From: an uncultured Butyricicoccus sp. | GTDB lineage: Bacteria > Bacillota > Clostridia > Oscillospirales > Butyricicoccaceae | Length of the DNA stretch: 43,967 nucleotides | Assembly: GCA_900544475.1 (NCBI GenBank) | Contig: UQVU01000001.1 | Location: forward strand, 1 to 43,967 | Direction: 5' to 3' | Shown: piece by piece, positions 1 through 9,138 of the stretch | Layout: each line of letters starts with the position of its first letter | Numbering within the stretch: the first letter of the stretch is position 1 | The notes under the pieces: model-generated | Seen by the model: the letters and a program-made list of their open reading frames with translations, nothing else | The model's database searches: none | What the model was told of the DNA's origin: nothing | Made by a program: the position numbers and the translations under genes

Positions 1-76
1 CCGCATGGGAACTTTCGGACGTCCGTGTTTTGCGAAGTCAAAACACAGATTGTCGGAAAAACGAAGTTTTTCGACA
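1..76 (-). repeat. Multi-hairpin intergenic repeat, copy A (cut by window start)
   Basis: This is the 5' part of a dispersed repeat, read on the minus strand directly downstream of noc. It contains hairpin H1 (TGTCG...CGACA, 51-76), H2 (GTGTTTTG...CAAAACAC, about 28-44) and the start of H3 (GAACTTTCGG). The rest lies outside the window. A separate perfect 9-bp hairpin (GGGACATCC/GGATGTCCC, 83-104) sits between it and the noc stop and has no T tract. Confidence 0.85.
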
Positions 77-124
77 GGCTCAGGGACATCCTCGCGGATG
101 TCCCTCCCTACCTTATTATATATA

Positions 125-964
125 CTATCCTTTCGCGTGCGGAATGGAAATCGTCAGCGTCAAGCCGTCGTCGCTTTCCTGCTGCTGCACGGTTGCGCCG
201 ATTCCCGCGTCCACCATCACCCCAACCGCGCGGTTGAGCGTGTTCAGGAAAAACCGGACGTCCTTGAACAAGCGCACCACATGGCGGCCGCTGTCCTGCT
301 CAGGCAGCGGCTCCGGCTTCTCCTTCGCCTTGAGAAACTCGTCGATGTACTCCTCGGTGCGGCTGACGTTCAGTTCGTGCTCGATGATGTAGTTGGTCAC
401 GTTGATGCGGTCGGCCTCCTCGCTCAGCCGCAGCAGTGCCCGGGCGTGCCGCTCGGTCAGGTTGTTCCGGCGGATGAGCTCCATGTTCTGCTGCGACAGC
501 CGAAGCAGCCGCAGCTTGTTCGCCACGGCGGACTGGGTCTTCCCTACCTTGCGTGCGGCCTCCTCCTGCGTCAGGCCGAACTGGTCGATGAGCCGCTTGA
601 AGCCGTTCGCCTCCTCGAAGAAGTCCAAATCGCGCCGCTGCAAATTCTCGACGAGCGCGATCACCGACGAGTCCTCCCCGTCCGCGTTGATGAGCAGGCA
701 GGGCACATCGGTCAGCCCCGCGACCCGCGCCGCCCTCAGCCGCCGCTCCCCGGCGACCAGTTCATACCCGCCGCCTGCCGTCCGCCGCACGGTCAGCGGA
801 TTGAGCACGCCGTACTGACGGATGCTCTCCGCGAGCGTGGCGATAGCCTCCGGGTCAAAGTACCGCCGCGGCTGATTGGGATTGCGCGAAATCTCGGAAA
901 TACGAACGCGCCGCAGCACCCGGTCTTCCCTGCCGGACACGAGCGTCAGAACCGATTTCATCAT
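125..964 (-). CDS. noc: ParB/Noc-family nucleoid occlusion protein
   Basis: This ParB-family DNA-binding protein of 279 residues fits the position of Noc, which binds scattered sites around the origin half of the chromosome and blocks division over the nucleoid. The N-terminal ParB domain shows the arginine-rich motif GERRLRAARVAGL and the following ENLQRRDL stretch; a helix-turn-helix follows (LTQEEAARKVGKTQSAV), then a C-terminal dimerisation region. The start is the ATG at 964, with AGGAGG six bases upstream; a second ATG follows immediately, and a longer upstream reading frame has no ribosome-binding site. It lies downstream of rsmG as in Bacillus subtilis. A chromosomal ParB (Spo0J) is the alternative, since the two are paralogues and soj is not visible here; gene order favours Noc. 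Confidence 0.85.
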   Translation of the reverse strand: MMKSVLTLVSGREDRVLRRVRISEISRNPNQPRRYFDPEAIATLAESIRQYGVLNPLTVRRTAGGGYELVAGERRLRAARVAGLTDVPCLLINADGEDSSVIALVENLQRRDLDFFEEANGFKRLIDQFGLTQEEAARKVGKTQSAVANKLRLLRLSQQNMELIRRNNLTERHARALLRLSEEADRINVTNYIIEHELNVSRTEEYIDEFLKAKEKPEPLPEQDSGRHVVRLFKDVRFFLNTLNRAVGVMVDAGIGATVQQQESDDGLTLTISIPHAKG

Positions 965-1157
965 ATTTTGCCTCCTTTTTCTGCTGTGCCCGATGAATGG
1001 GGGTACTGCACCCCTTTTTTCTGTGGCACGGCCGTCCTCTGGTAATAGATTACCACAAATTGGCGTTGAGGCAAGCAAAATCGACCGCGCAATTTGCCCT
1101 CTGCGACAATTCTCTGTCATTTCCACGGAAAAAGCGGCCTCGTCTACTATTTTCGGA

Positions 1158-1193
1158 CAGAAAATACCCTCTGTAATTATATCGCAGAGGGTA
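1158..1193 (-). terminator. Rho-independent terminator after rsmG
   Basis: A 9-bp stem (TACCCTCTG/CAGAGGGTA, 1165-1173 with 1185-1193) is followed on the minus strand by TTTTCTG. It lies 17 bases past the rsmG stop and separates the rsmG transcript from noc. Confidence 0.75.
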
Positions 1194-1209
1194 AACTATT
1201 TGTATAAAG

Positions 1210-1914
1210 TCAGAGCGGACTGGTCTGAATTTTCTTGAAGCGGCGCGGATACTGCGCGGGCGTTTCGCTGATTTTCGGAAGGCGCACGAGCGCACGCTCC
1301 ACCCCGTCATGCGGCACGGTGTAGCGCAGCGTTTCCGGCTCGCCGATGCCCAGCACCTCGAAGGCATGGGCCGCGCCCTGCACTTCCTCCGCGCAGTCGG
1401 CCGCCTTCATGGCGAGGAACACGCCGCCGGTCTTGACCATCGGAACGGCAAGCTCACTCAGCGTCCGCAGGTCGGCCACCGCACGCGAAACCGCCATATC
1501 GAAGGACGCGCGGTTTTCCTTTGCAAAATCCTCCGCGCGGGCGTGCACGGCGGTGACGTTGGTCAGGTCGAGCACCTTGATGACTTCGTTCAGAAAGTCG
1601 ATGCGCTTGCGCAGAGCGTCGAGCAGAACGAACTCGGTCTGCGGACACAGAATGGCGAGCGGCATACCCGGGAAGCCGGCTCCCGTGCCGACGTCGAGCA
1701 CCCTTCCCCCCTGCGGCATATGCGGCGCGAGGGCGGCGCAGTCGAGGAAATGGCGCGTCACGACCTCGGTCGGGTCGGTGATGGCCGTCAGGTTCATCAC
1801 CTTGTTTTTCTCGAGCAGAAGCTCGGAAAACTTCAATAAATTATCAATCGTTTTGTCGCTGACCTCGGATAAATATTCATTGAGTCCGGTGCGCAGCAGT
1901 TCGCGGTCGGTCAT
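1210..1914 (-). CDS. rsmG: 16S rRNA (guanine-527-N7)-methyltransferase RsmG
   Basis: RsmG (GidB) uses S-adenosylmethionine to methylate N7 of G527 in the 530 loop of 16S rRNA; loss gives low-level streptomycin resistance in known species. The 234-residue length is typical. The SAM-binding loop is visible as [18 protein letters not shown] around residues 71-88, followed by the acidic strand end [27 protein letters not shown] matches the family's conserved SRA motif. The start ATG at 1914 overlaps the mnmG stop by four bases (ATGA), so the two are translationally coupled. A terminator follows, ending this operon before noc. Confidence 0.95.
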   Translation of the reverse strand: MTDRELLRTGLNEYLSEVSDKTIDNLLKFSELLLEKNKVMNLTAITDPTEVVTRHFLDCAALAPHMPQGGRVLDVGTGAGFPGMPLAILCPQTEFVLLDALRKRIDFLNEVIKVLDLTNVTAVHARAEDFAKENRASFDMAVSRAVADLRTLSELAVPMVKTGGVFLAMKAADCAEEVQGAAHAFEVLGIGEPETLRYTVPHDGVERALVRLPKISETPAQYPRRFKKIQTSPL

Positions 1915-3797
1915 GCCTTTTCCTCCTTTCGATGGGTTTCCATATAAATCATCAGCGCGGTAATATCCGCCGGCGAAACGCCGGAAATGCGTGCCGCCTG
2001 ACCGAAGTTCAGCGGCTTTACGGCGTTCAGCTTCTGCCGTGCTTCCAGACGCAGCGAATTGACCTCGCCGTAGTCCAGGTCGGGCGGCAGCGGACGGCTC
2101 TGGAGCTTGCGGTACTGCTCGACATCGCGCTCCTGACGTTCGATATAACCCGCGTATTTGATACGGATCTCGACCTGCTCACGGATGACCGCAGACAGTT
2201 CCGGGCGCTCCGGGTCGAACGGCGCGAGCGCGGCGTAGCTCAGCTCCGGACGGCGCAGCAGGTCGATCAGCTTGCAGCCGGCCTTGAGCGGCGTGGAATG
2301 GTGCGCCTCCAGAAGGGCGTTCAACGCTTCGCTCGGCGCGACGCCGACAGAGGCCACGCGGTCGATTTCCTGCTGCACGGTTTCGTACTTTCGGCACACT
2401 TTTTCGCCGCGTTCGGGCGAATTAAGGCCGACACGGACGCCAATCGGCACGAGGCGTTCGTCCGCGTTGTCCTGCCGCAGCAGCAGGCGGTACTCCGAGC
2501 GTGAGGTCATCATGCGGTACGGCTCACTCGTGCCGCGCGTCACCAGATCGTCGATGAGCGTTCCGATATAGCCGTCCGCACGGTCGAGCACGAGCGGCTC
2601 CTCGCCCTTGATTTTGAGGGCGGCATTGATGCCGGCGACAAGGCCCTGCGCCGCCGCCTCCTCGTAGCCGGACGAGCCGCAGAACTGGCCCGCGCCGTAC
2701 AGACCGGAAACTTTTTTGGTTTCGAGCGTCGGGCGCAGCTCCAGCGGGTCGATGCAGTCGTACTCGATGGCATACGCCGGGCGCATGATTTCCGCGTGCT
2801 CCAGACCCTTGACCGAGTGCAGCATTTTGCGCTGCACATCGAACGGCATGGAGGACGAAAAGCCCTGCACGTAAATCTCCTCGGTGTCCAGACCCATCGG
2901 TTCCAGGAACAGCTGATGGCGCGGCTTGTCCGCGAAACGCACGACCTTATCCTCGATGGACGGGCAGTAGCGCGGCCCGACGCCCTCGATTTTGCCGCCG
3001 TAGAGCGGCGAGCGGTCGAGATTCTCGCGGATGATTTCGTGGGTTTCGGCGGTCGTATAGGTCAGATGGCAGACCGCGCGGTTGTCGGGCGGATGGTCGG
3101 TTTCGAACGAAAACGGGATGATTTCGTCCTCGCCCTCCTGCACCGCCAGACCCTCGAAGTTGATCGAGCGGCGGTTGACGCGCGGAGGCGTGCCGGTCTT
3201 GAAGCGCTGAAGCCGCAGTCCCAGACCGCGCAGCGATTCGGTGAGCGGCTTCGCCGCCGCCATACCGTCCGGGCCGGACTCGCGCGAATACTCGCCGATA
3301 ATGACGCGGCCGCCGAGGAAGGTGCCCGAGGCGATGACAACCGCCTTGACCGCGTGGCGCACGCCGACAGCGGTCACGACCGCCGAAACCGCGCCGTTCT
3401 CCTGCTCGATGGAAACGATCTCGTCCTGCATGAGGAACAGGTTTTCCTGCCGCTCGAGCGCGTGCTTCATATACGCTCTGTATTTAATTCGGTCGGCCTG
3501 CGCGCGCAGAGAATGCACGGCGGGACCCTTTCCGCGGTTGAGCATACGGTACTGAATGCAGGCCGCATCGGCCGCCCGCGCCATCTCTCCACCCAGTGCA
3601 TCGATCTCTCGAACGAGGTGTCCCTTGGCAGTGCCGCCGATGGCAGGATTGCACGGCATATTGCCCACAGCGTCCAGATTGATGGAAAAACACGCGGTTT
3701 TCGCACCCAGACGGGCACTTGCGAGCGCGGCCTCGATGCCCGCGTGACCGGCTCCGATCACCGCTACATCAAACGCTTCTGCGTCAAAAACCGTCAT
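1911..3797 (-). CDS. mnmG: tRNA uridine-5-carboxymethylaminomethyl modification enzyme MnmG
   Basis: MnmG (GidA) is the FAD protein that works with MnmE to install carboxymethylaminomethyl (or aminomethyl) at wobble uridine 34 of several tRNAs. The chosen start at 3797 gives 628 residues, the usual size, and has AGGAGGGG eight bases upstream; the frame is open another 38 codons but without a ribosome-binding site. The FAD dinucleotide fold is [10 protein letters not shown] (residues 15-24). Family signatures [10 protein letters not shown] and [11 protein letters not shown] are present, as is the C-terminal helical region used for MnmE contact. It is followed by rsmG with a four-base overlap. 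Its upstream region contains a DnaA-box cluster, so transcription may respond to DnaA. Confidence 0.96.
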   Translation of the reverse strand: MTVFDAEAFDVAVIGAGHAGIEAALASARLGAKTACFSINLDAVGNMPCNPAIGGTAKGHLVREIDALGGEMARAADAACIQYRMLNRGKGPAVHSLRAQADRIKYRAYMKHALERQENLFLMQDEIVSIEQENGAVSAVVTAVGVRHAVKAVVIASGTFLGGRVIIGEYSRESGPDGMAAAKPLTESLRGLGLRLQRFKTGTPPRVNRRSINFEGLAVQEGEDEIIPFSFETDHPPDNRAVCHLTYTTAETHEIIRENLDRSPLYGGKIEGVGPRYCPSIEDKVVRFADKPRHQLFLEPMGLDTEEIYVQGFSSSMPFDVQRKMLHSVKGLEHAEIMRPAYAIEYDCIDPLELRPTLETKKVSGLYGAGQFCGSSGYEEAAAQGLVAGINAALKIKGEEPLVLDRADGYIGTLIDDLVTRGTSEPYRMMTSRSEYRLLLRQDNADERLVPIGVRVGLNSPERGEKVCRKYETVQQEIDRVASVGVAPSEALNALLEAHHSTPLKAGCKLIDLLRRPELSYAALAPFDPERPELSAVIREQVEIRIKYAGYIERQERDVEQYRKLQSRPLPPDLDYGEVNSLRLEARQKLNAVKPLNFGQAARISGVSPADITALMIYMETHRKEEKA

Positions 3798-3852
3798 CGT
3801 GCGGCCCCTCCTTTCTTCTCTCGAAATAGCAAAATGTTCATCGGTCCCTCTC

Positions 3853-4013
3853 TGTGTATAACTGTTGATAACTCTGTGGAAACTCTGGATAACTCTCAAT
3901 TTATTGACCAAAAGTAATATACATAAAGTATTATTAGTTTATGAATTTACAACCAGCAATATTTTTACCTGAAAAAGGGGCCGCTGCGCGCGGCAGGCGA
4001 CCCCTTATCCACA
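3853..4013. promoter_or_regulatory. Phased DnaA-box cluster between mnmG and mnmE
   Basis: Reading the minus strand, four 9-mers occur at 10-11 base spacing: TTATACACA (3861-3853, matching TTATNCACA), TTATCAACA (3871-3863), a TTTCCACAG-type box (3882-3874) and TTATCCAGA (3892-3884). A perfect plus-strand box TTATCCACA lies at 4005-4013. Between them, 3895-3965 is strongly AT-rich, unlike all neighbouring sequence. The layout of a phased array beside an AT-rich segment is that of an origin module or a DnaA-regulated promoter. Function is inferred. Confidence 0.75.
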
Positions 4014-4038
4014 TTGTTTCCACATTCGGGTTTCTGTG

Positions 4039-5400
4039 TCACTTGCCGACGCAGAAATCGCTGAAAATCCGGGTGACGACCGACTCGGTCACGGTTTCGC
4101 CGGTGATCTCGCCGAGCGCGGCAATCGCGCCCTCCGCGTCCATCACAACGGCGTCCGGCGTCATGCCGCACTGAGCGGCGTAAAGCGCCGCTTCGCAGCG
4201 TTCTGCGGCGCGGGCAAGCGCGGCGGCCTGACGGGCGTTCGTGATGAGCGCGCCGTCCACGACGGTCTCTCCGAAGCCGATGGTGGACGGGATGAGCGAG
4301 AGCAGCTGCTCCATGCCCTCTCCCGTCTTGGCGGACAGGCAGACCACGTGCTCGAACTGCCGTCGGAGCAGCTCGACGTCAAGCTGCTGCGGCAGGTCGG
4401 CCTTGTTCAGCACCGCAATGGCGCGGTGGCTCGCCGAACGGGCAAGAACGAGCATATCCTCCTCCCCCATCGGCCGCGAGCCGTCGAACACCGCGAGAAT
4501 GAGCGCCGACGCGGACGCTTCCGCCATCGCGCGGTCGATGCCCGCCTGTTCGATGGGGTCGGTCGTGTCGCGCAGTCCCGCCGTATCGGTCACGCGGAGC
4601 AAAATCTGCCCGACCTTGACGTTTTCCTCGATAAGGTCGCGCGTCGTGCCGGGAATATCGGTAACAATAGCGCGTTCGCGTCCGAGGAGCGTGTTCAGCA
4701 GGGTGGATTTTCCCGCATTCGGGCGGCCGAGAATGACGCACGGCACGCCCTCGCGCAGGATACGTCCCCGCTCGTAGCTCTCCGCCATGCGATAGAGCTG
4801 ACTGGTCGTTTTATGCAGCAGCGCCGCCGCATCGTCGAACAGAACCGGGTCGATATCCTCGTCCGGGAAGTCCACGACCGCGTGGAAATGCGCGACCATG
4901 CCGAGCAGATTTTCACGCATCTGCTGCACGGGCGAGCCGACCGCGCCCATCATCTGAGCGGCGGCGTTCTGCGCGGCCTCGACCGTGCGCGAGGTGATAA
5001 GGTCGTGCACGGCCTCCGCCTCGGACAGCCCCATTTTGCCGTCGAGGAAGGCTCTGCGCGTGAACTCTCCGGCCTCCGCCTGACGCACGCCGTGCGCAAA
5101 GAGCGCATCGAGCGCCGCCGTCATGACGGCTGTCGAGCCGTGGCACTGAATTTCGGCCATATTCTCGCCCGTATAGGTATGCGGTGCGCGGAACACGACC
5201 GCGTAGCAGGCATCCAGAAGATGTCCGCTTTTGTCGAAAAGCGTGCCGTAAACCAGCTTCTGCGATGCCGCATCTGCCAGAGAACTGCCGTTTTTCGGCG
5301 CAAAAACCGCGCTTACTGCACCGATCGCCTGCTCGCCCGACACACGGATAATGCCGATCGGCCCTCCCGATGTGGCAACAGCGGCAATCGTATCATTCAT
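4039..5400 (-). CDS. mnmE: tRNA modification GTPase MnmE
   Basis: MnmE (TrmE) is the GTPase partner of MnmG in tRNA wobble-uridine modification. From the start ATG at 5400 the protein has 453 residues, the family norm. Order: N-terminal folate-binding domain (starts MNDTIAAVATS), helical domain, inserted G domain with P-loop GRPNAGKS near residue 225, switch region TDIPGTTRD, DTAGLRD and NKADLP, and the C-terminal motif FCVGK, where the conserved catalytic-site cysteine sits (CIGK in many homologues). The start codon has an AGAGG element eight bases upstream. It is 16 bases downstream of khpB, and is separated from mnmG by 241 bases holding the DnaA-box cluster. Confidence 0.96.
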   Translation of the reverse strand: MNDTIAAVATSGGPIGIIRVSGEQAIGAVSAVFAPKNGSSLADAASQKLVYGTLFDKSGHLLDACYAVVFRAPHTYTGENMAEIQCHGSTAVMTAALDALFAHGVRQAEAGEFTRRAFLDGKMGLSEAEAVHDLITSRTVEAAQNAAAQMMGAVGSPVQQMRENLLGMVAHFHAVVDFPDEDIDPVLFDDAAALLHKTTSQLYRMAESYERGRILREGVPCVILGRPNAGKSTLLNTLLGRERAIVTDIPGTTRDLIEENVKVGQILLRVTDTAGLRDTTDPIEQAGIDRAMAEASASALILAVFDGSRPMGEEDMLVLARSASHRAIAVLNKADLPQQLDVELLRRQFEHVVCLSAKTGEGMEQLLSLIPSTIGFGETVVDGALITNARQAAALARAAERCEAALYAAQCGMTPDAVVMDAEGAIAALGEITGETVTESVVTRIFSDFCVGK

Positions 5401-5416
5401 AGATGATACCTCTGCG

Positions 5417-6382
5417 TTAATGACGCTGACGGCCGTCCGGTGCGATAACGACACGGCGGTTCGGCTCGGTGCCGGTGGAGTAGGTCGTAACGCCGTTGAA
5501 GTCCTGAAGAGCGGCATGGATGATGCGGCGCTCATACGGGTTCATCGGCTCGAGGGTCATCGAGCGGTGGCTCTTGACGACCTTCATCGCCATCTTGCGA
5601 GCCAGACGCTCCAGGCTCTCCGAGCGCTTCTCGCGGTAGTTTTCGGTATCGACCGACAGGCGGACGTGCTCATCGAGCGCGTTGTTCAGCACGAGCGAAC
5701 CGAGGTACTGAATCGCGTCGAGCGTGTCGCCGCGGCGGCCGATGATCGGGCCCATGTCCGGGCCGGACAGCTCAAGACGCAGCTGGTCGCACTCGACCTG
5801 CGGCAGAACGGTCACCTGACCCTCGACGCCCATCTTCTCCATCAGGCCGAAGATGAACGAGGTCGCAAGCTCCTCTGCCTTCTTCATGCACTCCTCGGAA
5901 ACCGGGATCAGCTCGCGCTCCTTGGGAACGGACGGGGTGATCGGGCGCTCCTCGCGCGGGCGGCGCTCACGGCGCGGACGGTCGCCGCGTTCACGGTGCG
6001 GGCGGTCGCTGCGCTCACGGCGCGGACGCTCTACCTCGAGCTTTTCCGGAACGAAATCCGCCGGAGCCGCCTTGACCAGACGCGGGGTGTCGTCCTCGTC
6101 GGTGATGGACAGCTTCTGCGGCTTCTGAGCCGGCTTTTCCGGCTTCGGCGCCGGCTTTTCCGCCTTGGGAGCCGGCTTCGGCTCGGGCTTCTTTTCTGCA
6201 ACATCGGGGGCTTCGTAGGTCACGCGGACGCGCGCCGGGGTCGCACCGATGCCGAAAATGCCCTTTTTGCCGTTGTCGAGTACCTCTACGGATACGTCAT
6301 CGCGGTCAAGACCCAGCTGACGCAGCGCGTTTTCGATCGCTGCATCGCGGTTCTCGCCGGTTGCTTCTAAAAACTTCTGCAT
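5417..6382 (-). CDS. khpB: RNA-binding protein KhpB (Jag/EloR)
   Basis: KhpB is a cytoplasmic RNA-binding protein linked in streptococci and other Firmicutes to cell elongation, division and small-RNA binding. The 321 residues show the N-terminal Jag-N domain (MQKFLEATGENRDAA...; GKKGIFGIG near residue 40), a long low-complexity linker with Lys-Pro-Ala repeats and then Arg/Glu repeats (RRER, about residues 120-145), a KH domain with the GxxG-type loop GPIIGRRGDTLD, and a C-terminal R3H domain. The linker is longer and more charged than in B. subtilis. It begins three bases after yidC ends, as in most Firmicutes, with a GGGGGA ribosome-binding site inside the end of yidC. Confidence 0.93.
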   Translation of the reverse strand: MQKFLEATGENRDAAIENALRQLGLDRDDVSVEVLDNGKKGIFGIGATPARVRVTYEAPDVAEKKPEPKPAPKAEKPAPKPEKPAQKPQKLSITDEDDTPRLVKAAPADFVPEKLEVERPRRERSDRPHRERGDRPRRERRPREERPITPSVPKERELIPVSEECMKKAEELATSFIFGLMEKMGVEGQVTVLPQVECDQLRLELSGPDMGPIIGRRGDTLDAIQYLGSLVLNNALDEHVRLSVDTENYREKRSESLERLARKMAMKVVKSHRSMTLEPMNPYERRIIHAALQDFNGVTTYSTGTEPNRRVVIAPDGRQRH

Positions 6383-6385
6383 GAT

Positions 6386-7390
6386 TTACTTGTCCCCCTT
6401 CTTTTTCTCGCTTCGGGACTTCTGTGCCGCGCGGTTTGCCTCGCGCTTGGCTTTTTTCTCTGCCTCGACCCGTTCGGCTTCGGCGGCCTGCTCGGTCTCC
6501 TGCTTGCCGCGGATGTGCTTGGTCAGAACGATTTCCTGTACGCAGGTGAATACGTTGTTGAATATCCAGTAAATGCCGATCGCGCCCGGAAGAATGAACG
6601 CGAAGTACAGCGACATCAGCGGCATCAGCATGGTCATCATCTTCATCTGGTTCGCAGCCGCATCGTTGCCCTGCGGCATCTTCTGCATCTTCTGCATGAT
6701 GTAGCTGGACAGGTAAGCGGTCAGACCGGACAGGATCGGGATGATCCAGATGAGGCCCGGGTGCTTGATGGACGGGGTATCCGCCAGATTAAGGCCGAAG
6801 AAGTTGAAGTCCATCGGGAAGATGCTCTCGCCGTCGCCGAGGCACTTGAGGACCTCGGGTGCGAACTGGCCGGCGGCATCCTTGAATGCGTTCAGCTTTT
6901 CGGCGATAACGATCTGTACGGTGTAGTTTGCGCCCGCGAGATTGTCCAGACCGACCAGCTGCGCGAGCTTGATAACGGTCTCGCTGCTCAGGCCGACGAT
7001 GTACTGAAGCGGCTGCTGAACCGCGTAGTACAGACCCATCATGATGGGGAGCGGAATGAACTGGGGCAGACAGCCGCTCATCGGGCTGACGCCGCGGCGT
7101 TCATAGAGCGCCTGGATTTCCTCGTTGAGCTTGGCGCGGTTGTTTGCGTACTTCTTCTGAAGCTGCTGCATTTCCGCGTTGAGCGCGGTCATGGCGAGCA
7201 TGCTCTTCTTGCCCTTGATGGCAAGCGGTACGCAGCACAGCTTGACAATCAGCGCGAACAGGATAACGGCAAGGCCGTAGTTGTGCACGAAATTATACAG
7301 GCTGAGCAGGATCAGACCGAACGGTCTGACGATCAGAATGCCAAAGAGATTCGGGTCTTTGATCAGGTTGGAAAGTTGTTCGATGGTCAT
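6386..7390 (-). CDS. yidC: Membrane protein insertase YidC/Oxa1
   Basis: YidC inserts and folds membrane proteins, alone or with SecYEG. The start at 7390 (MTIEQLSNLIKDP) has GGAGG five bases upstream and gives 334 residues; the frame is open further upstream without a ribosome-binding site. This is the short Gram-positive form with no large periplasmic domain. Transmembrane segments are visible around YGLAVILFALIVKL, the conserved cytoplasmic hairpin MSGCLPQFIPLPIMMGLYYAV, GLIWIIPILSGLTAYL and a final LYFAFILPGAIGIYWIF. The C-terminus is rich in Lys and Arg, as expected for ribosome contact. No lipobox cysteine is seen at the start, so it is unlike the lipoprotein forms of bacilli. Confidence 0.94.
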   Translation of the reverse strand: MTIEQLSNLIKDPNLFGILIVRPFGLILLSLYNFVHNYGLAVILFALIVKLCCVPLAIKGKKSMLAMTALNAEMQQLQKKYANNRAKLNEEIQALYERRGVSPMSGCLPQFIPLPIMMGLYYAVQQPLQYIVGLSSETVIKLAQLVGLDNLAGANYTVQIVIAEKLNAFKDAAGQFAPEVLKCLGDGESIFPMDFNFFGLNLADTPSIKHPGLIWIIPILSGLTAYLSSYIMQKMQKMPQGNDAAANQMKMMTMLMPLMSLYFAFILPGAIGIYWIFNNVFTCVQEIVLTKHIRGKQETEQAAEAERVEAEKKAKREANRAAQKSRSEKKKGDK

Positions 7391-7460
7391 AAGAACCTCC
7401 AGAAATGCGCGCCGGAGGCGCGTGATTGTCAGGGAAGCTGCTTTTCTGCGTTTCTGCTGC

Positions 7461-7635
7461 CGTGCGGCAGCACGCATAAAATACAATCTGCGCAGCAGAT
7501 TGATAAAAACCGGGGGCGTGTACCTCGGTTTTTATACTTCCAGAGAGAAAAAAGTTTCTGCATAGGAACTTTTTTCCGTCCGTGTTTTGCGAAGTCAAAA
7601 CACATCCTGTCGGAAAAACGTCAGTTTTTCCGACA
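7461..7635 (-). repeat. Multi-hairpin intergenic repeat, copy B
   Basis: A complete copy, read on the minus strand beginning four bases after the yidD stop. H1 TGTCGGAAAAAC...GTTTTTCCGACA, H2 GTGTTTTG...CAAAACAC, H3 GAAAAAAGTT...AACTTTTTTC, H4 AAAAACCG...CGGTTTTT, H5 CAATCTGC...GCAGATTG and H6 CGTGCTGCCGCACG are all present. It occupies the yidC-yidD gap and may terminate or process the rnpA-yidD transcript. Confidence 0.9.
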
Positions 7636-7639
7636 GATT

Positions 7640-7852
7640 TTACGGCACCGGGTCATAGGGGCCTCGTTTGGAGAAGGGATGGCAGCGGCAGATGCGTTTG
7701 AGTGCCAGCCAGCCTCCCTTAAGTGCGCCGTACTTCTCAATCGCCTCAAGGGCGTACTGCGAGCAGGTCGGCGTATAGCGGCAGCAGGGCGGTTTGAGCG
7801 GAGAGAGATTCTTCCGGTAGAACCGCACGAGCGCCAGAAGCAGCCGCTTCAC
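7640..7852 (-). CDS. yidD: Membrane protein insertion efficiency factor YidD
   Basis: This 70-residue protein belongs to the YidD family, a small membrane-associated protein that helps YidC-dependent insertion in Escherichia coli. The family hallmarks are visible: an amphipathic N-terminus ([18 protein letters not shown]) and the cysteine-bearing core [20 protein letters not shown] followed by KRICRCHPF. Its start at 7852 overlaps the rnpA stop by four bases, the usual arrangement, so translation is probably coupled. It is separated from yidC by repeat copy B. Confidence 0.95.
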   Translation of the reverse strand: MKRLLLALVRFYRKNLSPLKPPCCRYTPTCSQYALEAIEKYGALKGGWLALKRICRCHPFSKRGPYDPVP

Positions 7853-8193
7853 GGCTGAGCCGCCGCGACTTTGTTCTCACGAAGAGCGCGCAGCAGCGAT
7901 TTTTCGATTTCCTGATAGGTTGCGCCTACCGCACGCGCGCGCGCGACAAGCACAAGGTCAACGCCGGTGGCAAATTCGTCCTCGTGCAGGCGGTATGCCT
8001 CACGAAACAGACGCTTTACGCGGTTTCTCTGCACCGCGCCTGCCAGCTTCGCGCTGACCGTCAGTCCGAGCCGGTTGTGTCCGAGGCGGTTTTTCCGGCA
8101 GTACAGCACAAGATGTCTGCCCGCCGAGGAAGTTCCCCGATGATACAGCCGCCGGAATTCGTGGTTTTCCTTTAAGGCTATGGTTTTTTTCAT
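7849..8193 (-). CDS. rnpA: Ribonuclease P protein component
   Basis: RnpA is the protein subunit of RNase P and helps the RNA subunit bind pre-tRNA 5' leaders. The chosen ATG at 8193 has AGGAGA seven bases upstream and gives 114 residues, the usual size (starts [20 protein letters not shown]). The RNR signature of the family appears as [16 protein letters not shown]. It overlaps yidD by four bases. A terminator lies between rpmH and this gene, so expression probably comes from partial read-through or from a promoter in the 290-base gap that I could not identify. Confidence 0.96.
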   Translation of the reverse strand: MKKTIALKENHEFRRLYHRGTSSAGRHLVLYCRKNRLGHNRLGLTVSAKLAGAVQRNRVKRLFREAYRLHEDEFATGVDLVLVARARAVGATYQEIEKSLLRALRENKVAAAQP

Positions 8194-8396
8194 GTCTGTG
8201 TCTCCTCGTTTCTTTCGATGCCCGGGAAAAAAACGACTGTTCTTTGCACAATTCTTTTCATGACTGCAAAGCCGACGGTGGTCTTTTTTCTGTCCTGCCG
8301 CCACCGCCCGGTGAGTAAATTGCAGGTTTTCCGGCCCTTCGGGGGCGTTTTCCGCCTATTTCTGCGCATGACGAAAAAGGCCTGCCCATCAGACCG

Positions 8397-8422
8397 AAAA
8401 AAACGAGCCGCATTTCTGCGGC
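8397..8422 (-). terminator. Terminator between rpmH and rnpA
   Basis: On the minus strand the stem GCCGCA/TGCGGC with a GAAA tetraloop is followed by TCG and seven T (complement 8397-8403). It lies about 65 bases after the rpmH stop and could lower rnpA expression relative to rpmH. The rest of 8194-8487 shows no gene. Confidence 0.7.
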
Positions 8423-8487
8423 CCGCAACAGCTCTTTCCGCGCCGCGGCGCGAATATATGTGGACCTTTTCCGGTCCTTACTGCTGC

Positions 8488-8622
8488 TTAGGCAGACAGC
8501 TTAGCGCGACCCTTTGCGCGACGGCGAGCCAGTACCTTGCGGCCGTTCGCGGTGGACATGCGCTTGCGGAAGCCGTGCTCCTTGGAGCGCTGACGCTTCT
8601 TCGGCTGGAACGTTCTCTTCAT
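8488..8622 (-). CDS. rpmH: 50S ribosomal protein L34
   Basis: A 44-residue protein nearly identical to the universal L34 pattern: [19 protein letters not shown] at the start, then the [19 protein letters not shown] core. Basic and without domains, it binds 23S rRNA. The start at 8622 has GGAGG eleven bases upstream. A longer reading frame extends upstream in the same frame but ignores this site and the promoter below. Its position upstream of rnpA and divergent from dnaA is universal in Firmicutes. Confidence 0.98.
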   Translation of the reverse strand: MKRTFQPKKRQRSKEHGFRKRMSTANGRKVLARRRAKGRAKLSA

Positions 8623-8731
8623 AACTTCGTGCACCTCCCTGTTCTGAATTTTACGGATGGGCACCGGCATAGGTCCGGCGCGAGACGCGGGCATATGCCG
8701 CTGCCTGTCCGCATAATATGATACGATATAT

Positions 8732-8760
8732 ATTATCGTATACAAAAAGCGAAATGTCAA
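8732..8760 (-). promoter_or_regulatory. rpmH: Sigma-A promoter of rpmH
   Basis: On the minus strand a perfect -35 TTGACA (8760-8755) is followed after 17 bases by GATAAT (8737-8732). Transcription would start near 8725, about 100 bases upstream of the L34 start. Confidence 0.88.
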
Positions 8761-8956
8761 GCTTTTTTTGCAGGAAATTCGTTTTTTTCGTATCTTTTCA
8801 ACATCTTGTGTCCGTATTTTTTTCATCCACCACGCTTTGTGTGGCAGGCGTACTTTCTGCACCGCCGCTGGGCGACTTCCGGAAATCCGACCGGCAGTGC
8901 ATTCTTTCTCCGGCTCATGCTCCGTGCGGCAGCGCAGTCTTTCCCTGCTCATGCTT

Positions 8957-9129
8957 CGTGCGGCAGCACGCATTCAATAGAATTTGTGCAGCAAATTCAT
9001 AAAAACCGGGGACATGCGCCTCGGTTTTTATACTTCCAGAGGGAGAAAGTTTCCGCATGGGAACTTTCGGACGAACGTGTTTTGCGAAGTCAAAACACAG
9101 ATTGTCGGCAAAACGTAAGTTTTGCGACA
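8957..9129 (-). repeat. Multi-hairpin intergenic repeat, copy C
   Basis: A complete copy, read on the minus strand and starting ten bases from the first DnaA box of the dnaA promoter: H1 TGTCGCAAAAC...GTTTTGCCGACA, H2 with CAAAACAC, H3 GAAAGTT...AACTTTC, H4 with an ACCG/CGGT stem, H5 GAATTTGC...GCAAATT-type and H6 CGTGCTGCCGCACG. The remainder of 8761-8956 shows no gene; the end of the element is partly duplicated, a similar CGTGCGGCAGC stretch recurring about 30 bases apart. Confidence 0.9.
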
Positions 9130-9138
9130 GTCTAAAAG

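Noticed and set aside
1000..1021. Plus-strand terminator-like hairpin upstream of noc (GGGG...CCCC then T6)
   Set aside because: No plus-strand gene ends here; it may be incidental within the noc leader.
4036..5406. A 456-codon plus-strand frame antisense to mnmE
   Set aside because: It is a shadow of mnmE, which has all GTPase motifs and a ribosome-binding site.
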